Source: Streptomyces sp. NBC_00690 (lineage in GTDB: Bacteria > Actinomycetota > Actinomycetes > Streptomycetales > Streptomycetaceae). Taken from it: DNA of 64,000 nucleotides. A model generated the notes under the pieces. The model was given only the letters and a program-made list of their open reading frames with translations, ran no database searches and was not told where the DNA came from. Where the stretch lies: positions 4,526,001 to 4,590,000 of the forward strand of contig NZ_CP109009.1 of the NCBI RefSeq assembly GCF_036226685.1. The letters are read 5' to 3'. Positions within the stretch are counted from its first letter, which is position 1. Each line of letters starts with the position of its first letter. Positions 1 to 7,836 of the stretch are shown here, in pieces. The translations under genes and the position numbers were made by a program.

Positions 1-285
1 GGCGAGCCGGGGCCTGGAGGCGGCACGGTGGGCCGGTCGGGCCCCGAGGAGAGCCCTCCGTCAGGACCGGCTGACGGTGGGGCCACGGCCGGTGGGAGTC
101 CACCGTCGGGAGCGTCATCGGGACGGTCATCCGGTGGGAGCGCGGCTGACACACGGACCGGTGGATCGGCCGGCACCGGGACCGCGCCCACGCCCCAGCG
201 TCCCTCCCGGCCGCCGCACATCCCCCAGACCCCACCATCACCCGAACGGCCGAACACCGATGGCGGTGGGCCGGGCGCGGGCTGA
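1..285 (+). CDS. C-terminal part of a low-complexity protein, cut by the window start
   Basis: The frame is open from base 1 to a TGA at 283-285, so this is probably the end of a gene that starts before the window. The visible 94 residues are almost all Gly, Pro, Ser, Thr and Ala with scattered Arg, and show no motif or membrane segment. Such tails are usually disordered C-terminal extensions in Streptomyces proteins. The function cannot be read from this part. In GC-rich DNA a chance open frame of this length is also possible. Confidence 0.4.
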   Translation, partial: GEPGPGGGTVGRSGPEESPPSGPADGGATAGGSPPSGASSGRSSGGSAADTRTGGSAGTGTAPTPQRPSRPPHIPQTPPSPERPNTDGGGPGAG

Positions 286-345
286 GGCTCGAATTCCCGT
301 CCGCGATGGGCGCACGGGGCAAGGAAGCCAATGAAGGGACGTCCC

Positions 346-825
346 ATGAGCAGTGCATCGCAGCCGACCGGGACACCACCGCCGAGATCCACCCCGACGA
401 CCGGTCAGGGCTCCGGCTACGGGTCCCGTCACAACAGTGGCTGGGCGGTCGGAGGGGTCGTCTTCGCGGGCATCCTGATGATCTGCAATGGCGTGCTCGC
501 CATCCTTCAGGGCATCTCCGCGATCGCCAAGGACGACGTGTACACCCGGGTCGGCGACTACGTCTACAAGATCAACCTCACTGGATGGGGTTGGATCCAC
601 CTCGTGCTCGGCGTCTGTCTGCTGATCACCGGCTGGGGCGTGCTGTCGAACCAGTCCTGGGCGCGGTACACGGGCATCTTCTTCGCCTCGATCAGCCTGA
701 TCGCGCAGTTCCTGTTCCTGCCCTATCTCCCGATCTGGGCAGTGATCATGATCGCGATCGATGTGTTCATCATCTGGGCCCTGGCCACGTACCACCCGGA
801 TGAGAGTCGAGGGGATCTGATCTGA
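346..825 (+). CDS. Four-TM membrane protein, DUF7144-like
   Basis: The 159-residue protein has a Pro/Ser/Gly-rich N-terminal tail of about 30 residues and four hydrophobic segments near residues 35-55, 80-100, 108-126 and 128-147. This matches small actinobacterial DUF7144-type membrane proteins, whose role is unknown. I chose the ATG at 346 because GAAGGGA lies six bases upstream; an in-frame ATG at 331 is possible. A strong hairpin at 838-870 closes the gene, so it is probably monocistronic. Confidence 0.75.
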   Translation: MSSASQPTGTPPPRSTPTTGQGSGYGSRHNSGWAVGGVVFAGILMICNGVLAILQGISAIAKDDVYTRVGDYVYKINLTGWGWIHLVLGVCLLITGWGVLSNQSWARYTGIFFASISLIAQFLFLPYLPIWAVIMIAIDVFIIWALATYHPDESRGDLI

Positions 826-837
826 CGCAGGTTCCCC

Positions 838-870
838 CGTGGGCCCGGTCCGTCCTGGACCGGGCCCACG
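838..870 (+). terminator. Hairpin terminator after the DUF7144-like gene
   Basis: A perfect 14-bp stem (838-851 with 857-870) closes a 5-nt loop, 12 bases after the stop codon. There is no T-tract, which is common for Streptomyces terminators. Confidence 0.75.
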
Positions 871-1013
871 AGTGCGTCCATCGCTCCGGTCGGCGGGTGT
901 CGGTTGCGCTGCCAGGTGGTCGCTCTGCTCGCCCCGCCCGCAGACTGGGGAGCCCGTACACCCAGGCGCCGGGAGTGCTGGACGACCGGACCGAAGCGGC
1001 CGAGGAGCGGCAC

Positions 1014-1616
1014 ATGATGTTCAAACGGAACGTGCTCGACCGGGTGGTCGCCGGTGAGGTGAGCCTGGCGTTCCGGCGCTGGCTGCGCCCGGAAGCCAAG
1101 GCGGGCGGAACGCTGCGGACCTCTGTCGGTGTGATCGAGTTCGGTGCGGTGGACGTCGTCGCGGAGGAGGACATCACCGACGAGGACGCCCGCAAGGCCG
1201 GTTTCCCCGACAGGAGCGAGCTGTTGGGGAGTCTGCGACCGGGGGCGGACCGCCGGATCTACCGCATCGCCCTGCACCATGCCGGGTCCGATCCGCGGGA
1301 GGGGCTACGGACCGCGAAGGACCTGACGGAACGGGAAATCGCCCTGGACGCGGAGCGTCTCGCGCTGATCGACTCCCGCAGCAAGCACGGACCGTGGACC
1401 GAGGCCGTACTCACCCTGATTGCCGGGCGTCCGGCCGTACCGGCGCGGGAACTCGCCGAGTCCATCGATCGCGACCTCGTCCGTTTCAAGGCCGATGTGC
1501 GCAGGCTGAAGGAGTACGGACTCACCGAGAGCCTGGAGACGGGATACAGGCTGTCCCCGCGCGGGGAACTGGTTCTGGCCCGCCTCCGGGTAGATGGCAC
1601 GCGCCCCTCGGAGTGA
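1014..1616 (+). CDS. ASCH-like domain protein
   Basis: The 200-residue protein opens with a pattern of the form hF-R-x3-aG-V-SLAFRRW, followed by a compact beta-rich stretch (GGTLRTSVGVIEFGAVDVV). This resembles the ASCH/PUA-like fold, a putative RNA-binding module. The second half is helical and ends with a winged-helix-like segment (VRRLKEYGLTESLETGYRLS). The ATG at 1014 has GAGGAG seven bases upstream; an upstream in-frame start at 897 lacks one. It converges on the GNAT gene that ends at 1678. The domain call rests on resemblance only. Confidence 0.65.
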   Translation: MMFKRNVLDRVVAGEVSLAFRRWLRPEAKAGGTLRTSVGVIEFGAVDVVAEEDITDEDARKAGFPDRSELLGSLRPGADRRIYRIALHHAGSDPREGLRTAKDLTEREIALDAERLALIDSRSKHGPWTEAVLTLIAGRPAVPARELAESIDRDLVRFKADVRRLKEYGLTESLETGYRLSPRGELVLARLRVDGTRPSE

Positions 1617-1677
1617 CCCCGCCCGCTGGTGATCGACACATCGAGCGGGGCTCGGTCGGGGTGCGACGCGGTGTCGG

Positions 1678-2286
1678 CTAGGCCGCGGTCGTGGGGCGCG
1701 GTTCGCGCCACATCGCCCAGAGCACCGGACCGCCGTCGGGCAGTTGCAACTCGTTGCGCACGCTGAACCCGAAGTGCTCGTAGAACGGGAGGTTGTCCGG
1801 CTTGGACGACTCCAGATAGGCCGGCAGGCCCGCCGCATCGGCCTTTGCCAGCCCCGAGCGCAGCAGGGCGGCCCCGTGCCCCTGGCCCTGTGCCGCCGGG
1901 TCGGCGCCGATCAGCGCCAGATACCAGTGCGGCTCCTGGGGGGTGTGCTTGGCGGCCGTCTCGACGGTGTTCCTGAACAACTCGGCCCGGTCGCCGAGGA
2001 TGTTCAGGAGCTCCTGGATGGTCTCCCCATCCGGCACGGCCTTGGCCTGGGCCTCCGGCGGCACCCAGAACGCGGCGGCCTTCTCGGTGACCTCGCACAC
2101 GGCGTGCTTGACGTACTGCCGGGTGAAGATCGTCGTGAAGTAGCGGCTCAGATCCGCCTCACGCGTGGCGCCGTCGGGGAAGAACGAGCGCATCATCGGG
2201 TCATCGTCGAATGCGCGGGCCAGCACGCTGCTGACCAGCGGCGCATCGTCGAGCGTTGCCGTTTTCGGGGTATTCGATATCGACAT
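1678..2286 (-). CDS. GNAT family N-acetyltransferase
   Basis: The 202-residue protein carries the GNAT acetyl-CoA-binding motif A (GADPAAQGQGHGAALL), preceded by the usual beta strand (HWYLALIG) and followed by PFYEHFGF, the typical motif B region. It should transfer an acetyl group to a small molecule or amine; the substrate is unknown. The ATG at 2286 is used; a GTG five codons upstream is an alternative. A frameshifted PfpI-like gene on the same strand ends about 125 bases upstream. Confidence 0.85.
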   Translation of the reverse strand: MSISNTPKTATLDDAPLVSSVLARAFDDDPMMRSFFPDGATREADLSRYFTTIFTRQYVKHAVCEVTEKAAAFWVPPEAQAKAVPDGETIQELLNILGDRAELFRNTVETAAKHTPQEPHWYLALIGADPAAQGQGHGAALLRSGLAKADAAGLPAYLESSKPDNLPFYEHFGFSVRNELQLPDGGPVLWAMWREPRPTTAA

Positions 2287-2413
2287 AGGTTCATTCTGCA
2301 CTCTTCGTTTTTCGAGGCTGGAGCGAGGTCCCCTTGCACGGTTCCACCGCCTCCCGCGGACCCCGCTCGACGCCGCGACGGACCGGCTGAAGGGCCCGTT
2401 CCCGCCCGCGGGG

Positions 2414-3023
2414 TCAGCCCAGAGTGCGGGCCCGTTCGAGCACCTCCGCCGACGCCTTGGCCACCGAACCGGAGTCGAAGGGGGGTTGCGGGTCGTACTC
2501 GGTGTAGAGCTGGATCGCCTGCGCGGTCACATCATCGCTGAGCAGCGCAGCCAACCGGACGGCCATGTCGATGCCGGATGAGACCCCGGCCGAGGTGATC
2601 ACCCGGTCGTGCCGAACCACCCGCTCGGGGGTGTAGACGGCACCGTACGACTCCAGGTCGGCAGCCGCGTCCCAATGGGTGGTGGCGGTCAGGCCCTTCA
2701 GCAGACCGGCCGCACCGAGCACCAGGGAGCCGGTGCACACCGAGGTGGTGAAGCGGGTACCGGTGTGGATCGCGCGCACCCAGTTCAGGAAGTCGGCGTC
2801 CGCAACCATGGCCTGGAAGCTGCCACCGCAGGACATCGCAGCGCTCCACCTCGGCGTACCCGGTCGGAACGTGCACCGGCAGGGAGCCCAACACATCACG
2901 CACCAGACCGGGTTCGGCCGTGACGAACCGTACGGTGGCATCGGGCACGTACGCGAGGATCTCGTACGGCCCGATCGCGTCGAGCGGCTCGAAGTCGTCG
3001 AAGAGCGGGATCACTATGTCCAT
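2414..3023 (-). pseudogene. Frameshifted DJ-1/PfpI (isonitrile hydratase-like) gene
   Basis: The N-terminal part (MDIVIPLFDDFEPLDAIGPY) is typical of DJ-1/PfpI proteins and runs in one frame to about position 2829. The rest, including the nucleophile elbow TSVCTGSLVLGAAGLLKG, continues in another frame to 2414. At the joint the expected D-V-L-L-V-P-G-G-S reads D-V-L then G-G-S, with one base between. This fits loss of 8 nt (or another 3n+2 deletion) that removed L-V-P. The active-site Cys and the rest are intact, so the lesion is probably recent or a sequencing error. Confidence 0.8.
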
Positions 3024-3038
3024 GCGCCGCAGCCTAGC

Positions 3039-3066
3039 CAGCCCTCACCGGGGTCGGTGAGGGCTG
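3039..3066 (-). terminator. Hairpin terminator after the GNAT gene at 3115-3996
   Basis: A perfect 11-bp stem (3039-3049 with 3056-3066) around a 6-nt loop lies about 50 bases downstream of the GNAT stop on the minus strand. It separates that gene from the PfpI-like gene. Confidence 0.65.
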
Positions 3067-3114
3067 CTGCACGGCCCCGGGGGTGCCTCCGGCGGAACGC
3101 TCCCGCCGGGCGTC

Positions 3115-3996
3115 TCAACCGCCTTCCGGATCGGCGGGGTACGCGAAGTCGTACACGCTGATGTTCGTCACCGGCTCGTACCCGAGGCGCTGGTAGAGGG
3201 CGTTGCTGGTGGGGTTGGCCGCATTGGTGAACAACACGACGTCCGTCGCCCCCGCAGCCAGTGCGGCCCGGGTCACCTCGACCGTCACGGCGCCCCCGTA
3301 GCCACGACCGCGCAGGTGGGCCGGGGTGTAGACCGGGTCCACCCGGACCATGCGGGAGACCATCGAGGTCGAGCCCGCCAGGGACACGGGTGTGCCGTCC
3401 GGGGTCTCCCAGAAGGTGTAGTGCTTGTCGGCGAAGCGGGTGCTGGCCCAGGAGTCGGCGTCGATGGTGACGTCCTCCTCGACGGCCGTCACGAACCCGC
3501 GCAACCAGGACATGAGTTGCTCCCGGTCCTGCGCCCCCACGAGACGCCCTCGGCCCTGCGGGAACGGGTCCACCGGGGTCAGGGTGCCGAGACGGTACAG
3601 ACCGAGCCGGATCCCGAGTTTCGGTGTGGCGCCCGTGAGTCGCTGCCATGCCTCGGCGAAGGCGGTGACGGCGTTGTGGTCCCCGGTGACGCCGGGGAGG
3701 GAGTGGCCGAGGTGCTTCATGCGGAGGGCGAGCGATTCGGCGTGCTCGGGGGAGAGCGCGGCGATGAACAGCCGAAGGCCCGCCAGGCGATGAAAGGTGC
3801 CGATGGTCTCGCCCGCCCGCTCCAACCGGCCGAAAACGGGGGCTTCGTCGCCGTACGCGTCCGACCCGCTTGTTCGCAGCTTGTCGGTCACCGTCAGCAG
3901 CGTGGTGTGCAGGGCCAGGCGAGGGCGCAGAAAGCCTTCGGCGCGGACGAGGAAGTCATCGACGTCTTGGGTGAGGTGCCAGTCATCGGGGCGCAT
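3115..3996 (-). CDS. GNAT family N-acetyltransferase, two-domain
   Basis: This 293-residue protein has a GNAT domain in its C-terminal half, with motif A reading VYTPAHLRGRGYGGAVTVEV and then VVLFTNAANPTSNALYQRLGYEPV, which is classic for acetyl-CoA-dependent N-acetyltransferases. The N-terminal 150 residues form a helical domain seen in larger actinobacterial GNAT proteins. The substrate is unknown. The gene is followed by a hairpin at 3039-3066, and a perfect palindrome lies about 107 bp upstream of its start. Confidence 0.85.
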   Translation of the reverse strand: MRPDDWHLTQDVDDFLVRAEGFLRPRLALHTTLLTVTDKLRTSGSDAYGDEAPVFGRLERAGETIGTFHRLAGLRLFIAALSPEHAESLALRMKHLGHSLPGVTGDHNAVTAFAEAWQRLTGATPKLGIRLGLYRLGTLTPVDPFPQGRGRLVGAQDREQLMSWLRGFVTAVEEDVTIDADSWASTRFADKHYTFWETPDGTPVSLAGSTSMVSRMVRVDPVYTPAHLRGRGYGGAVTVEVTRAALAAGATDVVLFTNAANPTSNALYQRLGYEPVTNISVYDFAYPADPEGG

Positions 3997-4102
3997 GCTC
4001 CATGGTCCCGCAGGTGCTCGACTCCGGGGGAGCGCATTCGGTGATCACATGCCGTTTTGGCTGGTCAAACGCGTCTGTGTGCAGTGGAGGGAACGCCCTG
4101 CG

Positions 4103-4116
4103 ATCACGCGCGTGAT
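4103..4116. promoter_or_regulatory. 14-bp perfect palindrome in the 3997-4299 intergenic region
   Basis: ATCACGCGCGTGAT is a perfect palindrome in a 303-bp stretch without a convincing gene, upstream of the GNAT gene and downstream of a 37-residue membrane peptide gene. It could be an operator for a dimeric regulator; nothing else stands out in the stretch. Confidence 0.35.
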
Positions 4117-4299
4117 TCCCGCCTTCTTGGTCAGCCTTGGGCGCAGGGGCCTTCCAGGGGGCCTTCCGGTGCCGTACGCCCGGTTCGGGCAGGCTCGGTG
4201 GGACGTACGGAATCACGCCGCCGCCACCCTTGCTCGTGGTGGCGGATCACCGTATCTCCGGCCCGCCCGAGCCCAGCCCCCGAAAGGTTGGAGCGCTAC

Positions 4300-4413
4300 T
4301 CAGCCGTGCCAGCGGATGTGAACCCGGTGCAGCCTGAGAAACAGCCAAGCGCCGGAGAACACGACGAGATTGAGAGCGAAGACCGCCGCGATGGCCAGCC
4401 ATACGTGCTGCAT
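4300..4413 (-). CDS. Small single-TM membrane protein (37 aa)
   Basis: The ATG at 4413 is preceded by an AGGGGG ribosome binding site about six bases away and opens a 37-codon frame. The first half is a strong hydrophobic helix (AIAAVFALNLVVFSGAWLFL). A basic tail of Arg, His and Trp follows, which predicts a cytoplasmic C-terminus. It matches no family I know. Its isolated position, good RBS and clean TM/basic-tail design support a real small gene. Confidence 0.6.
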   Translation of the reverse strand: MQHVWLAIAAVFALNLVVFSGAWLFLRLHRVHIRWHG

Positions 4414-4645
4414 GGGTACCCCCTGTTGCCGTCACGTACCGGGAGGAACGAGGAGAGTGCGGTGAACGGTGGGTCTCGGTGTCTTCGACGGTCAGCGGCA
4501 TCGTGCTTCGACGACCGTCGGTGAGCCGAAGCTAGCAGGAACGGTTCGGCGGTCCCGAAAATCACCGATTCTCTGAGCAACATCTGAGCTGCGCGCCCGT
4601 GTTGGGCGGTTGTGGCAGACCACCCGACCCATGGGATCAAGATCA

Positions 4646-4678
4646 TCCGAGGCGGCGTCGGTACGCCGCCGCCTCGGA
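4646..4678 (-). terminator. Hairpin terminator after pterin dehydratase
   Basis: A perfect 12-bp stem (4646-4657 with 4667-4678) with a 9-nt loop lies 20 bases past the stop of the 4698-5012 gene. Confidence 0.75.
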
Positions 4679-4697
4679 CCCGCCACGACCGAACGGG

Positions 4698-5012
4698 TCA
4701 GCCGCCGGCCGGCTCGGCCCCGTGCTCGGCGGCCAAGGCACTGATCCGTGCGGCGAGGGCCGTGTCCAGAGCGGTGATCGCGTCACCGGCGTCATGGGTG
4801 TTGAGCCCGAAGCCGATCGTCCCGTAGAGGATGGTGATCTTGGCGTGGTGATTCGCCTCGTCCTCGGCGGCGGCAACGGCCCGGTACAGCTCGGGCACCC
4901 TGGCGCGCTCGGCCTTGAACTCTGCGGCGAGGCTGCCGTCCTGCACACTCCAGCCGGGCAGGTCGGTCAACACCTGGTCCAACTCGTCGGCGGTCAGCGC
5001 GGTGGCGGGCAT
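4698..5012 (-). CDS. phhB: 4a-hydroxytetrahydrobiopterin dehydratase (PCD-like)
   Basis: The 104-residue protein has the size and motif of pterin-4-alpha-carbinolamine dehydratases: W-S-V in the first beta strand, then EANHHAKITILYGTIGFGL followed by N-T-H-D, which supplies the catalytic His pair and third His. The family dehydrates 4a-hydroxytetrahydropterin during regeneration of the pterin cofactor of aromatic amino-acid hydroxylases. No hydroxylase gene is adjacent. A terminator follows, so the gene probably stands alone. Confidence 0.85.
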   Translation of the reverse strand: MPATALTADELDQVLTDLPGWSVQDGSLAAEFKAERARVPELYRAVAAAEDEANHHAKITILYGTIGFGLNTHDAGDAITALDTALAARISALAAEHGAEPAGG

Positions 5013-5202
5013 CGAGTGCTCCTTCGGATCGGTACTGCCCCAACGACCTGCCGGGCCCGGCCGCTGGCACTGTGGGTGCTTTCAGCTGTTCATGCCCCGC
5101 CCCGGGGTGTCCAGCGCTCCACGGCGGGGGATGGGGCGATTGCACCCGTTTGCTGGAGGGGCCGGCGTGCGCGCCGGGCCTCGAACACGGAGGCGGGAGG
5201 GA

Positions 5203-6324
5203 TCACCAGCCGAGGCGCTGACCTCCTGCCTCCACATCCAGCCGCAGTCGCCCGGCCGAAGGACGGCCCGCGTCGCGCCAGCGAGCGATCTGCTCGCTGA
5301 TGTCGTCCCACAGCCGTGCAGGTCCTCCCTGGCGGACGTACCACTGCCCGTCGTCCTCGAACATGACCGCCCAGGAAGCAGCTTCCACATCGATGACCAC
5401 TTGCTCGTCACGGCCGTGGCGGGAGAGGGAGAACCGTTGGGCACGCGGAGCTGCGAACTGTGCGACGAAGCGGGCCGTCCCGTCGTCCAGTACCGTCCCG
5501 CCGATGTCCGTGGGCACGGTCTCCCCAGCGTCGAGGTCCGGCAACATGCCCAACGCGGGCGGCTGATGGGTGCGGGCGAGCATGAACGAGACATGACCCT
5601 CCAGCACGGGGCCGCTCGCCGTCCCATCGTTCGCGACGGTGAGACGCACCAGCTCGGAGGCGTTCATCCAGCCACCGATCGTTGCCAGGATCTCTCCCCC
5701 GGGGCGGATCTGGTCGATCCATTCGGCGGGAACCGTGTGGACGCCACAGGTGGCGATCAGCCGATCATAGGGAGCCTTGGCAACGTACCCGGTCAACCCG
5801 TCGCCGACGACGAGATGAGGCCAGTGGCCCAGTTCACCCAGAGCCACCTGGGCGCGGGCGGAGATCTCCGGATCCACTTCCACGGAGTACACATGGTCCT
5901 CTCCCGCCACGTAGGAGAGGAGGGCCGTTGAGTAGCCCGTGCCCGTACCGACTTCGAGTACCCGCATGCCCTCGGACACATTCAGTTCTTCGAGCATGTG
6001 CGCCACGAGCCCCGGCCGGGTCGATGACGACGAGGGCGTGTGCGAGATGCGCCCGTCCACCTGGAGTGGAGCGACGGAACACGCGACCTGGGTGACGAGC
6101 GTGTCGTCCTCGTAGACCCGGCCGAGCACCTGTGGTCCATCACCGGGACGCACCGGCCGGTACCACCCGCCGTCTTCGTACTCGAACCATCCGCCCTTGA
6201 GGAATGCTTCACGAGGTACGGCGCCAAACGCCTCCTGCCACTGTGGACTCCGGAGGTCTCCGGACTCGGTGAGCAACTGCACGAGGTCTGCCCGGAGCTC
6301 TTGTGAGGAAGGGTGGTCGCTCAC
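5203..6324 (-). CDS. PIMT-like SAM methyltransferase, paralogue of the graspetide enzyme
   Basis: This 373-residue protein belongs to the protein-L-isoaspartate O-methyltransferase family. SAM motif I ([18 protein letters not shown]) lies near residues 121-138, post-I (VYSVEVDP) follows, and a P-S-S-S-S-T patch near 97-102 sits where PIMTs contact the Asp substrate. A C-terminal domain of about 150 residues is like that of PIMT homologues in RiPP loci. The enzyme at 31306-32448 has the same layout and the same patch. No peptide precursor or ATP-grasp gene was found nearby, so its substrate may lie elsewhere. GGAGAACG precedes the ATG. Confidence 0.8.
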   Translation of the reverse strand: MSDHPSSQELRADLVQLLTESGDLRSPQWQEAFGAVPREAFLKGGWFEYEDGGWYRPVRPGDGPQVLGRVYEDDTLVTQVACSVAPLQVDGRISHTPSSSSTRPGLVAHMLEELNVSEGMRVLEVGTGTGYSTALLSYVAGEDHVYSVEVDPEISARAQVALGELGHWPHLVVGDGLTGYVAKAPYDRLIATCGVHTVPAEWIDQIRPGGEILATIGGWMNASELVRLTVANDGTASGPVLEGHVSFMLARTHQPPALGMLPDLDAGETVPTDIGGTVLDDGTARFVAQFAAPRAQRFSLSRHGRDEQVVIDVEAASWAVMFEDDGQWYVRQGGPARLWDDISEQIARWRDAGRPSAGRLRLDVEAGGQRLGW

Positions 6325-6384
6325 TTCATCGTTCCGTTCTCCAACAGTTCGGCGATTGCCGCGGCGATCGGGAGTTGTGCAGCA

Positions 6385-6549
6385 TCAAGGGCCGTCTCCC
6401 CTGATGCTGCGCAGGAGGGCGGCCACCAGGGAGCCGAAGAGGGTCAGGGTCGCGATGGCGAAGAAGACCCTGTCTCCGAGTGTTCTCTCCGATCTCGCCC
6501 GGGGAGCGGCGGGCGTCACTGCGTCGGACTCGTGCTCGACCCCCGTCAT
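6385..6549 (-). CDS. Small single-TM protein (54 aa) in the PIMT-like operon
   Basis: The start codon overlaps the stop of the ATP-binding protein gene as ATGA, which indicates translational coupling. The peptide has a polar N-terminal half and one hydrophobic helix (VFFAIATLTLFGSLVAALL), then a short basic tail. It is probably an inner-membrane peptide of unknown role, perhaps a partner of the kinase-like ATP-binding protein before it. The PIMT-like gene starts 60 bases downstream. Confidence 0.6.
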   Translation of the reverse strand: MTGVEHESDAVTPAAPRARSERTLGDRVFFAIATLTLFGSLVAALLRSIRGDGP

Positions 6550-7064
6550 CGGTCGCCCTCCGTCTGCGAGGACAGGGCTGCGGTATGGAACGTGCAGGTC
6601 ACGACCTTGCCCGTCGGCGTGACGTCAGATTTCCAGTGCTCGGTCAGTGCCGCGACCAGGAGCAGGCCGCGGCCGGTCTCGGCGCAGTCGGAGCGCTGGC
6701 GCACGGTGGGCAGATTGTGCACGGTGTCGCTGAGACGGAGGACCAGCCGCTCACCGCGAGGCTCGATCTCCAGATGGCAGATGCCTTCGGCGTGCTTGTG
6801 GACGTTGGCCAGCAACTCGGTTACCACAAGGCCCACATCAGGGGCCGCCTCCTTGAGCCCGACGTCCTTGAGATGGTTCACGACGGCTCGTCGTACGGCC
6901 CCGATCTTTGACGGTTCCACGGTCAAGCTCATGCTCAGAAGAGTCTCCGTTTCGCTCGTGACCCCCACTGCTCGGCCGGTCCCGAGTGGCCGTTCGGTGT
7001 TGTGGGGTGTGTGATCGCCCGTTTCGGGAGGGGACGTGGGTCGTACAACTGCGTCGTGTCTCAT
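6546..7064 (-). CDS. GHKL-type ATP-binding regulatory protein
   Basis: The 172-residue protein is an RsbW/SpoIIAB-like histidine-kinase-type ATPase domain: N-box VVTELLANVHKHA, G1-like LVLRLSDTVHNLP and G2-like GRGLLLVAALTEHW. In Streptomyces such proteins act as anti-sigma-like factors or partner XRE/DUF397 regulators. The ATG at 7064 overlaps the preceding stop (ATGA), and its own stop overlaps the next ATG in the same way. A start at 6932 would remove 44 weakly conserved residues. It probably regulates rather than modifies anything. Confidence 0.75.
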   Translation of the reverse strand: MRHDAVVRPTSPPETGDHTPHNTERPLGTGRAVGVTSETETLLSMSLTVEPSKIGAVRRAVVNHLKDVGLKEAAPDVGLVVTELLANVHKHAEGICHLEIEPRGERLVLRLSDTVHNLPTVRQRSDCAETGRGLLLVAALTEHWKSDVTPTGKVVTCTFHTAALSSQTEGDR

Positions 7065-7342
7065 GCGTACGTCCCCCGATGTGCATACGGGTCGTGGTCC
7101 GCGCTCATGGCGCGTAGTTGCAGGGTCTCTTCCGCAACGACGTACGGGCGGACGGTTCGGCAGTCTTCACCCCTAAGCGTGCGTTGCCGCTCAACGACAT
7201 GGGCGGGCGTCGGCGTGGACCACCAGCGGGCGGGAACCGGTGTCGGCTCGGGGATGAAAGTGGGCGGTGGTACGGCGTCGTCCTCTGCCGGAAGTAACCG
7301 GCTCAGAGCCCACAACAGGATTCGGACGATGGCGGTGCGCAT
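7061..7342 (-). CDS. Hypothetical protein with a leucine TTA codon
   Basis: The 93-residue protein starts with a short hydrophobic stretch (IVRILLWALSRLL) and continues Pro-rich, then polar. Its codon 16 is TTA (plus-strand 7295-7297), so translation may depend on the bldA tRNA. It overlaps the next gene by ATGA and heads a four-gene chain ending in the PIMT-like gene. I do not recognise the family; similar small genes occur beside ATP-binding regulators in Streptomyces. Confidence 0.6.
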   Translation of the reverse strand: MRTAIVRILLWALSRLLPAEDDAVPPPTFIPEPTPVPARWWSTPTPAHVVERQRTLRGEDCRTVRPYVVAEETLQLRAMSADHDPYAHRGTYA

Positions 7343-7442
7343 CGTGGGCTAGCTCCCTCGAAAGCTGTTGGACGAGCCTTGGCGGCGATGTCGTTGCACT
7401 CTTCGGAGGTCCCTTGGTGGGCGCTGCTGGGCGCTGTAAGTG

Positions 7443-7673
7443 TCAGCCACCGAACTGGGATGCCCTCTGTAGGTCGACCGAATCGGCATCGGCTTTCGCA
7501 GGGGCATCGTCCTCGGTCCGTGACCAAGAGAGGGCCGAATACTCGTGGACGTGATCCCCTTTGTGGTCGGGGTCCTTGACGGTGCAGAACGTCTTTTCAC
7601 GGGACGGCATCAGTTCGCCGCACAGGGAAAGAAGCCTCAAGCGCTGCGTAACGCACTGGTTCATATGGTTCAC
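7443..7673 (-). CDS. Small hypothetical protein with a DPDHKGDHVHEY motif
   Basis: The 76-residue protein has a pattern of the form C-x3-M-P-S-x-E-K-x-F-C-T-V-x-DPDHKGDHVHEY. The paired Cys and His residues suggest a small metal site. Comparable short proteins are common in Streptomyces but have no assigned role. It lies between the XRE regulator and the overlapping operon, 100 bases before the latter. The start at 7673 is the longest option; an internal ATG could be the true one. Confidence 0.55.
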   Translation of the reverse strand: MNHMNQCVTQRLRLLSLCGELMPSREKTFCTVKDPDHKGDHVHEYSALSWSRTEDDAPAKADADSVDLQRASQFGG

Positions 7674-7794
7674 CTCTTGACACTGGAGGCGGCCACCACG
7701 GGGGCGTACAGGAACGCGCGAACGCGGAAAACCGCCGCTGCCAGGCGTATGGCCAGCAGCGGTTCGACGGTAGGACCGCCAGACATGCGTCCCG

Positions 7795-7836
7795 GGTACA
7801 GTCCGTACCCGTTCGACTACGGGTACGGACTGTACC
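7795..7836 (-). terminator. Strong hairpin at the end of the XRE/TPR gene
   Basis: A perfect 17-bp stem (7795-7811 with 7820-7836) around an 8-nt loop touches the stop codon of the regulator. It should end or attenuate transcription before the downstream small genes. The 7674-7835 gap holds nothing else. Confidence 0.75.

Noticed and set aside
1620..1677. A short inverted repeat between the ASCH-like and GNAT genes
   Set aside because: Only about 7 bp pair across a long loop, weaker than the other terminators in the window.
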